Shown piece by piece: positions 1 through 8,794 of a stretch of DNA of 64,000 nucleotides. The notes beneath the pieces were generated by a model, which worked only from the letters and a program-made list of their open reading frames with translations, had not been told where the DNA came from and did no database searches. Source of the DNA: an uncultured Rhodobacter sp. (GTDB taxonomy: Bacteria; Pseudomonadota; Alphaproteobacteria; Rhodobacterales; Rhodobacteraceae); assembly GCA_937901435.1 (NCBI GenBank), contig CALGTJ010000714.1, positions 1 to 64,000 on the forward strand, written 5' to 3'. Within the stretch, counting starts at the first letter, position 1; every line of letters starts with the position of its first letter. The translations under genes and the position numbers were made by a program.

Positions 1-467
1 TGATATTGGCTTTGATGATCTGCGGCGACGTGATCGGGCGGATCCTGTTCAATTTCCCCATACCCGGTACCAAGGAAATCATCCAGAATTCTGTGGTCGC
101 GGTGACCTTCCTGCAAATCCCGCTGGCGATCTATTCCGGGTCCATGCTGCGCACCTCTATCTTTGCCGACGCGGTGCCGCCGATGTTCCGCAAGATCCTG
201 CGGACGTTGGCCTCGTTGCTGGGCTTTGCCCTGTTTCTGGGACTGTTATGGAGCACGTGGCCCTCGTTCTGGGACGCCTACCGGATCGGCGAATACGAGG
301 GCGAAGGCGCGTTGCGCGTGCCCACGTGGCCGGTGCGCGGCACCGTTCTGGTGATGTCGGTCTTTGGCGCCTTCGCCTATCTCACGATGATCTTTTACGA
401 CTGGACGGGCCAGTTGGAAGATGAATATTCCGCGCCGGGTGCCATGCCCGAAGACAGCGCAGGTTAA
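1..467 (+). CDS. TRAP transporter small permease (DctQ family), 5' partial
   Basis: This is the small membrane subunit of a TRAP carboxylate transporter, which supports the large permease in the inner membrane. The frame is open to the left edge and the first in-window start is a TTG at 6, so the true start probably lies outside the window. Hydrophobic segments are visible near the N-terminus, around the SLLGFALFLGLLW stretch and near the C-terminus, as in DctQ proteins. It ends 11 bases before the large permease, so the two form an operon. The matching periplasmic DctP is presumably upstream and unseen, so the substrate is unknown. Confidence 0.85.
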   Translation, partial: ILALMICGDVIGRILFNFPIPGTKEIIQNSVVAVTFLQIPLAIYSGSMLRTSIFADAVPPMFRKILRTLASLLGFALFLGLLWSTWPSFWDAYRIGEYEGEGALRVPTWPVRGTVLVMSVFGAFAYLTMIFYDWTGQLEDEYSAPGAMPEDSAG

Positions 468-478
468 GGAGAAGAACG

Positions 479-1795
479 ATGGGAGGAGATATCGTTCTCT
501 GGATGTTGGCCTTGCTGGTCGTGCTGATCCTGATGGGGGTGCATATCGGTGTGTCGCTGGCGGTCTGTTCGGCGCTTGGAGTCTTTCTGATCCTTGGCAG
601 CACAGAGGCCGCACTCGCGATCCTTGGCAACACGGCCTACGAGGCGGTGCGAAAGGATGTGTTCGCGGTGATCCCGTTGTTTGTCCTGATGGGGGATTTC
701 ATATCAAGGTCGGGCGCGGCAGCCGACCTATACCGCATCTGCGACCGCTCTCTGAAACGCTTGCCCGGACGGCTGGCGATTGCGACGATCACAGGCAACA
801 CGGTGTTTGCGGCCGTCACAGGCGTGTCGATTGCCTCTGCGGCGGCGTTCTCGCGCATCGCTTATCCCGAAATGCGCAAAGTCGGCTATAAACAGACCTT
901 TGCGCTGGGGGCTGTGGCCGGCTCTGCCTGTCTGGGGATGCTGATCCCGCCCTCTGTTTTGCTGATTGTCTGGGCGATCCTCACCGAAATGAGCGTCGGC
1001 GCGCTGTTCATAGCCGGGATCATTCCGGGCCTTTTGCTGGCTGCGCTGTTCGTGGCCTATGTGATCATCGCGGCCATGCGAAACCCTGAAATCGCGCCAC
1101 CGTTCACAGAGGATCTGGTCAAGGCGACCCCGGCAGAGGTGAAATCCGAACTGATAGGCGGGCTTGGTATTCTGTCGCTGATCATTCTTGTCATCGGCGG
1201 GATCTGGACCGGGTTCTTTACCCCGACCGAGGCTGCAGGCTTTGGCGCGATCGGCGCGCTGCTGATCGGTGTGGTCAAGGGGATGCGCACCAAGGATATC
1301 GTCGCCTCGATCATTCAGGCCGGACGCACAACCGCGCCGATCATGTTCCTGCTGATCACCGCGCAGATGTATTCGCGCCTTTTGGCCATCGGTGGTGCCG
1401 TGAACTTTATCCAAGGCATGTTCCTTGGCGCAGGTCTTGACCCTTGGCAGATCATCATGCTCATGGTGGTGGTCTGGATCGTGCTGGGGATGCTGATCGA
1501 CAGTGTTTCGATTATCTTGCTGACCGTGCCGATCTTTGCCCCGATCGCCATGGTCCTTGGCATCGACCCGATTGCGTTTGCTATCTTTGGCATTCTGGTG
1601 ATCGAGGCCGGGCTGCTGACGCCGCCCTTTGGTCTGCTGGTCTACACGGTCAAAGGCTCTGTCCCCGATCCGACTGCCACGCTTGGCATAATCTTCAAAG
1701 GGTCGACACCCTATTTCATTCTGATCCTCGTGGCGGCCTTCATCGTGCTATTTATCCCGTCTCTGGCCACCTGGTTGCCCGATGCGGTCCTATGA
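479..1795 (+). CDS. TRAP transporter large permease (DctM family)
   Basis: This 438-residue, very hydrophobic inner-membrane protein carries solute import in a TRAP system. Its length is normal for DctM. The family's internal similarity is visible, with PPSVLLIVWAILTE in the first half and a conserved LTPPFGLLVYTVKG segment near the end. The start ATG follows an AAGGAGAAG ribosome site. It pairs with the preceding DctQ. The catabolic genes that follow on the same strand (flavin monooxygenase, hydrolase, deacetylase-like) suggest that the imported acid is their substrate, but this is inferred from order only. Confidence 0.93.
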   Translation: MGGDIVLWMLALLVVLILMGVHIGVSLAVCSALGVFLILGSTEAALAILGNTAYEAVRKDVFAVIPLFVLMGDFISRSGAAADLYRICDRSLKRLPGRLAIATITGNTVFAAVTGVSIASAAAFSRIAYPEMRKVGYKQTFALGAVAGSACLGMLIPPSVLLIVWAILTEMSVGALFIAGIIPGLLLAALFVAYVIIAAMRNPEIAPPFTEDLVKATPAEVKSELIGGLGILSLIILVIGGIWTGFFTPTEAAGFGAIGALLIGVVKGMRTKDIVASIIQAGRTTAPIMFLLITAQMYSRLLAIGGAVNFIQGMFLGAGLDPWQIIMLMVVVWIVLGMLIDSVSIILLTVPIFAPIAMVLGIDPIAFAIFGILVIEAGLLTPPFGLLVYTVKGSVPDPTATLGIIFKGSTPYFILILVAAFIVLFIPSLATWLPDAVL

Positions 1796-1889
1796 TATCG
1801 CAAAACATGATGGCAGGGTGAAAACTTTATGATTTTCCGTAATGGGGCGCGCGCGCTATCTGTTACCAAGATCAAAACCGGAGATGACA

Positions 1890-2996
1890 ATGGAACTTGG
1901 CTTTTTCACGATGCCCATTCACCCGCTGGACAAGGACTGGCGGCAATCCCTTGCCGAAGACCGTGCGGCGTTTTTGCTCGCTGACGAGTTGGGCTTCAAA
2001 GAGGCCTATGTGGGAGAGCATGTCACCGACAAGGCAGAGCAGATCACAAGCTGCACCATGTTTCTGGCCTCGCTGGCATCTGAGGTGAAACAGATGCGGC
2101 TGGGCACGGGCACGGTCAATATGCCCAACGCGCACCCCGCCGCCGTTGCCGCGCAGGTCGCGATGCTGGATCACATGCTGGACGGGCGGTTCAACTTTGG
2201 CATTTCGCCCGGTGGTCTTGCCACCGACGCCGAGGTCTTTGGTAATCTGGATGCGGACCGGGCAGAGATGTTCCTTGAATGCATCAACACGGTCCTCAAG
2301 ATCTGGGAGAGCGAGCCACCCTATAACATCAAGGGCAAATACTGGAACGTCTCGACAGAGCAGGCCGGAATGACCGAGATCGGGCAAGGCATCATGCCCA
2401 AGCCCTTTCAGCGCCCGCACCCCCCCATCGTTGTCACCGCCGTTGCGCCGTTTTCCAAGGGCGTGACAGAGGCCGCTGCACGCGGTTGGGATCCGATCAG
2501 CGCGAACTTTCTGATGCCGCAATGGGTCGCCTCGCATTGGCCGAAGTACGTCGAGGGCTGTGAACGTGTGGGTCGCAAGGCGGACCCTGCCAACTGGCGC
2601 GTGGCCAAGTCGGTCTTTGTGGCCGATGACATGGACACCGCGCGCGCCTATGCCACCGATCCCAACAGCCCATATCGGTTTTATTACTCGCAACTGCTGA
2701 CCAAGATGCGCAAGCACAACCGGGTGAACCTGTTCAAGGAATACCGCGATCAGCCCGACGACGAGGTCACGCTGGATCGCGTCTGCGAAAAGCTGATCAT
2801 CTGGGGCACGCCAGACAAGGTCGCCGATGATCTGCTGGCCTTCCGCGAAGAGGTGGGCGATTTCGGCACGCTTCTGTTGGCGGGCAAGGATTGGGCCGAT
2901 GTGGAATTGTCCCGCCGCTCGATGGTGCTGCTGGCGGAAAAGGTAAAGCCCATGGTGAACTCTGCCATCGCGACTTCGTCCGAGGCGGCGGAATGA
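1890..2996 (+). CDS. LLM-class flavin-dependent monooxygenase (luciferase-like)
   Basis: This 368-residue protein has the luciferase-like TIM-barrel pattern: N-terminal MELGFFTMPIHP, an EHVTD motif, LGTGTVNMP, DGRFNFGISPGG and a C-terminal segment typical of limonene or alkanal monooxygenase relatives. Such enzymes use reduced FMN and O2. ATG 1890 is preferred because GGAG lies 6 bases before it; ATG 1884 would abut the ribosome site. The stop overlaps the next start (ATGA), so it is translationally coupled to the alpha/beta hydrolase. The order of monooxygenase, alpha/beta hydrolase and amidohydrolase-like protein recalls ring-opening pathways such as Rut. The substrate is unknown. Confidence 0.88.
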   Translation: MELGFFTMPIHPLDKDWRQSLAEDRAAFLLADELGFKEAYVGEHVTDKAEQITSCTMFLASLASEVKQMRLGTGTVNMPNAHPAAVAAQVAMLDHMLDGRFNFGISPGGLATDAEVFGNLDADRAEMFLECINTVLKIWESEPPYNIKGKYWNVSTEQAGMTEIGQGIMPKPFQRPHPPIVVTAVAPFSKGVTEAAARGWDPISANFLMPQWVASHWPKYVEGCERVGRKADPANWRVAKSVFVADDMDTARAYATDPNSPYRFYYSQLLTKMRKHNRVNLFKEYRDQPDDEVTLDRVCEKLIIWGTPDKVADDLLAFREEVGDFGTLLLAGKDWADVELSRRSMVLLAEKVKPMVNSAIATSSEAAE

Positions 2997-3781
2997 CGTT
3001 GGTCGATTTGGGCGGACTGCGCCTGAATACCGCTGTGGATGGCCCAGAGGGCGCACCTTGGATCATCCTGTCGAACTCATTGGGGGCCAGTCTGTGGATG
3101 TGGTCCCCACAAATCGCTTTCTTGACCCAAAAATACCGTGTGTTGCGCTATGACACGCGCGGACATGGCGGAAGTGATACGCCTGAAGGCCTTTATACGA
3201 TGGCCGGTCTGGTCGGGGATGTGATTGGCCTCATGGATCATTTTGGCATCGAAAAGGCCAGCTTTATGGGCCTGTCCATGGGCGCAATGACTGGAATGGG
3301 TCTGGCTTTGACCTCTCCTGAACGATTCGACCGGATGGTGCTGGCCGATGGGCGCGCCGATGCGCCAGAGCCGTTTCGCGCCATGTGGGATGACCGGATC
3401 GGCAAGGTGGCGGATGGTGGGCTAGAGGCAATCGTCGACGGGACGCTGGCAACATGGTTCACCGAGGACTGGCGCAACGCCAACGCCGCCACGCTGGAAC
3501 AGGTCCGGGCGATGATCCTTGACACTCGTCCGGACGGCTACATAGCCTGTTGTCGTGCGCTGCAAGGTCTCGACTACCTGCGCCATTTGGGTGACGTTAC
3601 GGTGCCGTCGCTTTATGTTGGCGGCGCACAGGATATGGGCGCGGCCCCGGCAGTGATGCAGGCTATGGCCGATGCCACGCCGGGCGGACGTTATGTGGAA
3701 ATCCCCAACGCCGCCCATGTGGCCAATATCAACGCGCCAGAGGCTTATAACGCGGCGATTGCCGAATTTCTGGAGCTGTAA
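2993..3781 (+). CDS. Alpha/beta hydrolase, 3-oxoadipate enol-lactonase/RutD-like
   Basis: This 262-residue alpha/beta hydrolase has the nucleophile elbow GLSMGAMTG, an early oxyanion region near ILSNSLGASLWMW, and a C-terminal catalytic His in PNAAHVANIN. The pattern resembles enol-lactonases of the PcaD group and RutD. ATG 2993 overlaps the stop of the monooxygenase gene by four bases. The stop is directly followed by the start of the deacetylase-like gene at 3782. Its likely role is hydrolysis of an ester, lactone or carbamate-like product of the monooxygenase; this is inferred from context. True PcaD function is unlikely because no protocatechuate genes are nearby. Confidence 0.85.
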   Translation: MTLVDLGGLRLNTAVDGPEGAPWIILSNSLGASLWMWSPQIAFLTQKYRVLRYDTRGHGGSDTPEGLYTMAGLVGDVIGLMDHFGIEKASFMGLSMGAMTGMGLALTSPERFDRMVLADGRADAPEPFRAMWDDRIGKVADGGLEAIVDGTLATWFTEDWRNANAATLEQVRAMILDTRPDGYIACCRALQGLDYLRHLGDVTVPSLYVGGAQDMGAAPAVMQAMADATPGGRYVEIPNAAHVANINAPEAYNAAIAEFLEL

Positions 3782-4657
3782 ATGGCGTTATCCGACCGTA
3801 TTCCCTATCAGGCTATTGTTGATCGCCCCAAACTGACCCTGCCAGACGGTAAGAAAATCGCCGTCTGGGTGATTGTCAATGTCGAGGAATGGCGGATCGA
3901 AAACCCCATGCCACGCACGGTGCTGTCCCCGCCCATGGGGCAGCCCTTGTTGCCGGATGTGCCCAACTGGGCGTGGCATGAATACGGGATGCGCGCCGGG
4001 TTCTGGCGTCAACACGCCGCGCTGACCAGCCGTGATATTCCGGTGACCATGGCGATCAACGGCAGCGTCTGTACGTCCTATCCTCGGGTCGCCAGCGCCG
4101 GGCTCGATGCCGGGTGGGAGTTCATGGGCCACGGCTTTCTGCAAGGTCCGATGCACAAGCTGCCCGACCAGCGCGACGCGATCTGGCGCGCCATGGACGG
4201 GATCGAGGCCTTTTGCGGCAAGCGCCCGCGCAGTTGGGAAAGCCCCGGTCTGACCGAAACAGAAACCACGCTGGACCTGTTACGCGAATCCGGCGTCGAA
4301 TATGTGGCCGATTGGGTGATGGATGACCTGCCGCAAGAGATCGACACACCCCATGGGGTGATAACGTCGATCCCCTATACGGTCGAGGTCAATGACATCA
4401 CCGTCTATGCGCTGCAACAGCATGATTCTGACGTGTTCCTGACCCGTGGCCAGCGCCAGTTCGACCGTCTGTATCAAGAGGCGCAGGATAACGTACGCGT
4501 CATGGCGATCTCTGTGCACCCCTATATCACCGGCGTCCCCCATCGCATCGCCGCGCTTGAAGGTCTGCTGGACTACATTGGCGGGCACGAGGATGTCGCT
4601 TGGATGACCGCAAGCGAGATTGGCGACTGGTATCGCGCGCAGATGTCCGGGGTCTGA
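3782..4657 (+). CDS. Polysaccharide deacetylase-fold hydrolase (PuuE/cyclic-imide-hydrolase-like)
   Basis: This 291-residue protein is of the NodB/polysaccharide deacetylase superfamily but lacks a signal peptide, so it is probably a cytoplasmic C-N hydrolase like allantoinase PuuE. Visible features are VNVEEWRIENPMPR at the start, WHEYGMRAGFWR, FMGHGFLQGPMH and ISVHPYITGVPHR near the C-terminus. The length matches the roughly 290-residue PuuE and cyclic imide hydrolase type. It begins immediately after the preceding stop, so it is the last gene of the monooxygenase operon. Together they could open and hydrolyse a cyclic amide or imide; this is inference. Confidence 0.85.
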   Translation: MALSDRIPYQAIVDRPKLTLPDGKKIAVWVIVNVEEWRIENPMPRTVLSPPMGQPLLPDVPNWAWHEYGMRAGFWRQHAALTSRDIPVTMAINGSVCTSYPRVASAGLDAGWEFMGHGFLQGPMHKLPDQRDAIWRAMDGIEAFCGKRPRSWESPGLTETETTLDLLRESGVEYVADWVMDDLPQEIDTPHGVITSIPYTVEVNDITVYALQQHDSDVFLTRGQRQFDRLYQEAQDNVRVMAISVHPYITGVPHRIAALEGLLDYIGGHEDVAWMTASEIGDWYRAQMSGV

Positions 4658-4663
4658 TCTGGC

Positions 4664-6901
4664 CTAGACGAAGTCGACGAATTTATCGAAAGGCATCTCG
4701 CGCAAGCGCTGACCCGTCGCGGCAAAGATCGCGTTTGCCAGGGCTGCGGCGGCAGGGGGCACGGGTGGCTCTCCGATGCCGCGCACCTTGGGGCCGTTTT
4801 CCAGCCCGCGCACGAGGATTTCAGGGCATTGATACAGGCGCATCCCAGTGTGGGAGTCAAAGTTGCGCTGCTCTGCCATCCCGTCGGAATAGGTCAGCTC
4901 GCAGTTCATCGCATGCCCCAGCGCCCAGACGACCGCGCCCTGTACATGATTTTCGAAATTCACCGGGTCCACGACCTTGCCCACCTCGGCGGCCACATAG
5001 ACCTTGTCGATACGGATCCCATCCTCGGTCGCGGTGACGTCCACCACTTCGGCCACAGGCACACCAAAGCTTTCTACCAGCGCCACGCCGCGCCCCTCGT
5101 TTGGCCCCTGCGCGCGGCCCCAGTCCGACAACTCTGCCACGGCCTCCAGCACCTTGCGGGCTAGGTCGTAATTGCACAGGCGCAGGCGTTCGGCCATCGG
5201 ATCGGCCCCGGCGGCGTGGATCAACTCGTCGAGAAAACTCTCGATGTAAAACCCCGCCGAAGACGCCCCGACAGAGCGCCAACTGGACACCGGCGCAAGT
5301 TCTGGCACCGCATAGGCGCTGACGCGGAAATTGGGCACATCATAGGGCGCATTCCACGCCCCGGCGGGGATCTGTGCGTCGGGACCGGGCAGGGATTGCC
5401 CGATGCGGCCCATCTGAGAGCGACTGGCAGAGGTGGACGCGATATGCAGGTCCAGCGCCTCTACCTTTCCGTTTCGTACCACGCCATGACCACGCGCGGC
5501 ACTGATGTGACGCCCGAAATCCTGCGCGAAATCCTGTTCGCGGCTGAAGGTCAGCTTGACGGGGGTGCCGCGCATCTGGTTGGCGATCTCGGCGGCAAGC
5601 TTGACGTTCTCAAACTCTAGCCTGTGCCCGAAACTGCCCCCGGCATATTGGTTGTGCAGGATCACCTGATCGTCGGTATGGCCGGTGATCCTGGCCACCT
5701 GAGACTGGACGAAGCGCGGGATTTGGTGCGCGACCCAGACCTCGACTTTCTCTTCTGTGACGCGTACGACGGCGCTAAGCGGCTCTAACGGCTGATGCGC
5801 CAGATAGGGTGCGCGGTACTCTGCTTCTATCGCCTCACCTGCGGCCAAAACGGCAGGCACATCGCCATCGTGACGCCATTCCTTGTCCAGCCGATCCGGG
5901 CTGAACGACGCCTCGACCCCGGCCCAATGGGCCTCCATCTCTGCCGGATAGCTGGCCTCGCCCCAATCGCAGTCCACGGCATCAACGGCCTGAAACGCGC
6001 GCCATGTGTTGTCTGCGATCACCGCCACGCCATTGGTGACAGGCAGAATACGCAACACCCCACGCATGTCCTTGGCGACAGAGCCGTCAAAGCCGTTCAT
6101 TGGGGCGCGCCGTGGGTTCAGTTTGACGGCCGCGTGGGCCATACCGTCAAGTTTCAGATCAATTCCATAGGGCAGGGTGCCCGTGCTTTTCGCGACAATA
6201 TCCAGTCTCTGCATGGGCTTGCCGATCAGCCGCCACTCTGACGGGTCACGCAAAGTCACATCCTGCACAGGCTCTATCGTCGCGGCAAGCGCGGCCAGAT
6301 CCGTATAGGCCAGCCGTGTGCCATCGGGCAGGATCACCGCGCCGTTTTGGGTCTTTAACGCGCTGACAGCGATCCCGCTTTGCTGCGCGGCGGCCCGTTT
6401 CAGCGTTTCGCGCGCAATAGCTCCGGCTTGGCGCAGTTTGTCGAAACTGTCCGGGACAGAGCTTGACCCGCCTGTCACCTGCATCCCCAGCAGCTTGATC
6501 AGACTGCCCATCGCACCGCGCGCCAGATTGGCGGTCAGGCTGTCATCGGTGGTCAGAAACGGTGCGCCGTCCTGGGCAATTGCAGTGTTGAAATAGGCGG
6601 CAGAAGGCGCGCCAAACTCGGTATCGAACTGACCGAATTCCAGATCCATTTCCTCGGCAATCAGCGCGGCCTGCATCGATGCCGCGCCTTGGCCCAGATC
6701 GGTATGGGGGGTGATCAACGTGATGGTGTCACCGCTGATCTTGACCCAAGGGTTAAACGTCGCCTCTTCGGCGGCAAGCCCATCCATCAGCGGATTATCA
6801 TGCGGTTTGCGCACCATATACGCCCCAAAAGCGACACCGCCGGCAATGGCGACACTGCCGAACAGAAAACTGCGGCGGGCGATTTTGCGCAGACGGCTCA
6901 T
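4664..6901 (-). CDS. Molybdenum hydroxylase large subunit (isoquinoline 1-oxidoreductase beta/IorB-like), Tat-exported
   Basis: This 745-residue molybdopterin-binding subunit belongs to the xanthine dehydrogenase family of single-large-subunit type. The N-terminus has a twin-arginine signal ([14 protein letters not shown], about residues 9-22), so the holoenzyme is probably exported folded to the periplasm. Cofactor-contact motifs include [32 protein letters not shown] and a C-terminal [18 protein letters not shown] carrying the family's catalytic Glu. Its start overlaps the end of the iron-sulfur subunit gene by four bases, giving a two-gene operon. The substrate is probably a heterocycle or aldehyde. 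No cytochrome or chaperone gene is adjacent. Confidence 0.9.
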   Translation of the reverse strand: MSRLRKIARRSFLFGSVAIAGGVAFGAYMVRKPHDNPLMDGLAAEEATFNPWVKISGDTITLITPHTDLGQGAASMQAALIAEEMDLEFGQFDTEFGAPSAAYFNTAIAQDGAPFLTTDDSLTANLARGAMGSLIKLLGMQVTGGSSSVPDSFDKLRQAGAIARETLKRAAAQQSGIAVSALKTQNGAVILPDGTRLAYTDLAALAATIEPVQDVTLRDPSEWRLIGKPMQRLDIVAKSTGTLPYGIDLKLDGMAHAAVKLNPRRAPMNGFDGSVAKDMRGVLRILPVTNGVAVIADNTWRAFQAVDAVDCDWGEASYPAEMEAHWAGVEASFSPDRLDKEWRHDGDVPAVLAAGEAIEAEYRAPYLAHQPLEPLSAVVRVTEEKVEVWVAHQIPRFVQSQVARITGHTDDQVILHNQYAGGSFGHRLEFENVKLAAEIANQMRGTPVKLTFSREQDFAQDFGRHISAARGHGVVRNGKVEALDLHIASTSASRSQMGRIGQSLPGPDAQIPAGAWNAPYDVPNFRVSAYAVPELAPVSSWRSVGASSAGFYIESFLDELIHAAGADPMAERLRLCNYDLARKVLEAVAELSDWGRAQGPNEGRGVALVESFGVPVAEVVDVTATEDGIRIDKVYVAAEVGKVVDPVNFENHVQGAVVWALGHAMNCELTYSDGMAEQRNFDSHTGMRLYQCPEILVRGLENGPKVRGIGEPPVPPAAAALANAIFAATGQRLREMPFDKFVDFV

Positions 6902-7362
6902 GTCTTGCCCCGCAGGCTTTGGGCGGCGGTTTTCACCGCAGCGCGGATGCGTGGATAGGTGCCGCAGCGACAGAGGTTACCGCTAAGAGCGTCGTCAATA
7001 TCTCGATCACTTGGGCTGTCGTTTTCTGCCAGCAGCGCCGCCGCCTGCATGATCTGGCCCGATTGGCAGTAGCCGCATTGCGCGACCTGATGCGCAATCC
7101 ACGCCGCCTGAACCGCGTGCAAGGCGTCGGGCGTGCCAAGGCCCTCGATCGTGGTGACCTCGCCCCCTTCGGCATCTTCGGCCCAGATCTGACAGGATCG
7201 CACCGCCTGCCCATCCAGATGCACCGTGCAGGCCCCGCATTGCGCAATCCCGCAGCCGTATTTCACCCCAGTGGTCGCAAGCTCATCGCGTAGCACCCAC
7301 AACAGGGGCATCTCTGGTTCGACGTCCACGTCGTGAACGGTGCCATTGACGGTCAGCCTCAT
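6898..7362 (-). CDS. (2Fe-2S)-binding small subunit of molybdenum hydroxylase (IorA-like)
   Basis: This 154-residue iron-sulfur subunit carries electrons from the molybdenum subunit. The N-terminal plant-type ferredoxin motif is [15 protein letters not shown], and the C-terminal all-helical [2Fe-2S] domain has CGYCQSGQI and [11 protein letters not shown]. Start 7362 ([11 protein letters not shown]) is chosen because family members begin there and an AAAGAGAG ribosome site lies upstream; the open frame extends further but is not needed. It has no signal of its own, so it probably travels with the Tat-targeted partner. It precedes and overlaps the large-subunit gene. Confidence 0.92.
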   Translation of the reverse strand: MRLTVNGTVHDVDVEPEMPLLWVLRDELATTGVKYGCGIAQCGACTVHLDGQAVRSCQIWAEDAEGGEVTTIEGLGTPDALHAVQAAWIAHQVAQCGYCQSGQIMQAAALLAENDSPSDRDIDDALSGNLCRCGTYPRIRAAVKTAAQSLRGKT

Positions 7363-7635
7363 CGCGCGCGCTCTCTTTTTGTGCAGGTTCCTGAAAAATA
7401 TGCTCCGGGCCGTGAAATACAAGATCGACCTCGGGTCAAGGATCTGCACCGCAGTATCCGGTCTGTTCAAAATCTTGCACATTCCCCCCATGGCCTTTTC
7501 CCGCAGAGCTTGTCAAAAAGAAACCAGGCCTTGGGCAACCGGTTGATTTTTCGGTGATCCCGGTGGGTTTTTCTTTGGCAGGACACTTATGCGCACCGCG
7601 ATCCTTATCCCTTTTGAACCTCTGGGTGATCCACG
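7363..7635. promoter_or_regulatory. Divergent intergenic region, no gene recognised
   Basis: This 273-base spacer lies between the divergently transcribed molybdenum hydroxylase operon and the AbrB-type gene, so it should hold both promoters. I see no convincing operator, RNA structure or coding frame in it. Confidence 0.4.
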
Positions 7636-8706
7636 ATGATCGGCCCGGTGCATGTCAACACGATCTGGATGTTCCTTGCCGGGCTGATCGGCGGTTTTAT
7701 CGCCATGGCAATCGGGGCGCCGCTGCCCTTTATGCTTGGCGGTATCCTTGGTGCCGGGGGCTTTGTGCTGTGGTACGAGCACGGAACAGAGCGGCGCATC
7801 AACAAGATGCACCCGATGATCCGCTTTAGCGCCGTAGCCGTGGTCGGGACGATGATCGGTGCGACGTTTTCGCCCGAGCTTGTGAACCAGCTTGGCAGCT
7901 ACTGGATCTCGGGGCTTGCCGTTCTGATCTTTATGCCGCTGGCCCATGTGGGGTCCTATCAGATCATGCGCCGGGTCGGGAAATATGCGCCGCGCGACGC
8001 CTATTTCGGGGCCATGCCCGGCGGGTTGATCGAGGCGGTCTTGATGGGCGAAAAGATGGGCGCGGATGTGCGCGTGCTGACGGTGCAGCATTTTGTGCGC
8101 ATTATCGTGGTGGTGATGTCCGTCCCGTTCCTGTTTCTGATCATAACCGGAGAGGTTGTCGGCAGCGCCTCTGGCATGGTTCTTAGCGCGCACGCCTATG
8201 ATGTTTGGGACATCCTCGCGATCTTTGCCATTGCTGCCGTGGGGATGCAGGTCGGGCGTCTATTGCGGGTGCCCGCGGGACATATGATGGGGCCGCTGCT
8301 GATCTGCATGGTTCTGCAAACCACCGGTGTCACCGAGATCAACGACCCGCCATGGCTGTTGAAGGCCGGGCAATACATCCTTGGCGTCGGTCTGGGTGCG
8401 CAGTTTTCCGGGCTTAGCCGTGCTATGCTGGTCAAGGGCATGGGAATGGGCCTGCTGACTGTCGCCTATATGCTGTCGCTCAGCTTTGGGTTTGCCTATC
8501 TGCTGCGCCCTTTGGTTCACGCCGACCTTAGCGCGCTTTTCATCAGCTTTGCCCCCGGCGGTGTCACAGAGATGAGCCTGATAGCCCTGTCCCTGAACCT
8601 TAGCCCCGTTGCGGTGGCCCTGCACCATCTGGTCCGGATTGTTGCGGCGGTCTGGATCGGGGGGCGGTTTGCCACCTATATGTTTGGTGCGCCGGAAAAG
8701 CGTTGA
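7636..8706 (+). CDS. AbrB-type polytopic membrane protein
   Basis: This 356-residue inner-membrane protein has about ten hydrophobic segments and two copies of the AbrB membrane repeat. The first contains IGGFIAMAIGAPLPFMLGG and the second VGMQVGRLLRVPAGHMMGP. Conserved FGAMPGGLIEAVLMGEKMG and ISFAPGGVTEMSLIALSL loops mark the two halves. Proteins of this family are often labelled ammonia monooxygenase or AbrB regulator, but they are transporter-like and have no known DNA-binding part. The ribosome site before ATG 7636 is weak. No firm substrate can be proposed. Confidence 0.85.
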   Translation: MIGPVHVNTIWMFLAGLIGGFIAMAIGAPLPFMLGGILGAGGFVLWYEHGTERRINKMHPMIRFSAVAVVGTMIGATFSPELVNQLGSYWISGLAVLIFMPLAHVGSYQIMRRVGKYAPRDAYFGAMPGGLIEAVLMGEKMGADVRVLTVQHFVRIIVVVMSVPFLFLIITGEVVGSASGMVLSAHAYDVWDILAIFAIAAVGMQVGRLLRVPAGHMMGPLLICMVLQTTGVTEINDPPWLLKAGQYILGVGLGAQFSGLSRAMLVKGMGMGLLTVAYMLSLSFGFAYLLRPLVHADLSALFISFAPGGVTEMSLIALSLNLSPVAVALHHLVRIVAAVWIGGRFATYMFGAPEKR

Positions 8707-8794
8707 TGACAAATCCGGTCATGTCAGCCCATAGGTTTTGCCTTTGTCCGTCGCGCGCTTTACCCTTTGCACAGGTGAGTGAAGGAGAGTCGTG

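Noticed and set aside
1872..3056. 394-codon open frame antisense to the flavin monooxygenase
   Set aside because: It has no recognisable motif and a low-complexity composition typical of the antisense strand of high-GC coding DNA; the plus-strand protein is clearly real.
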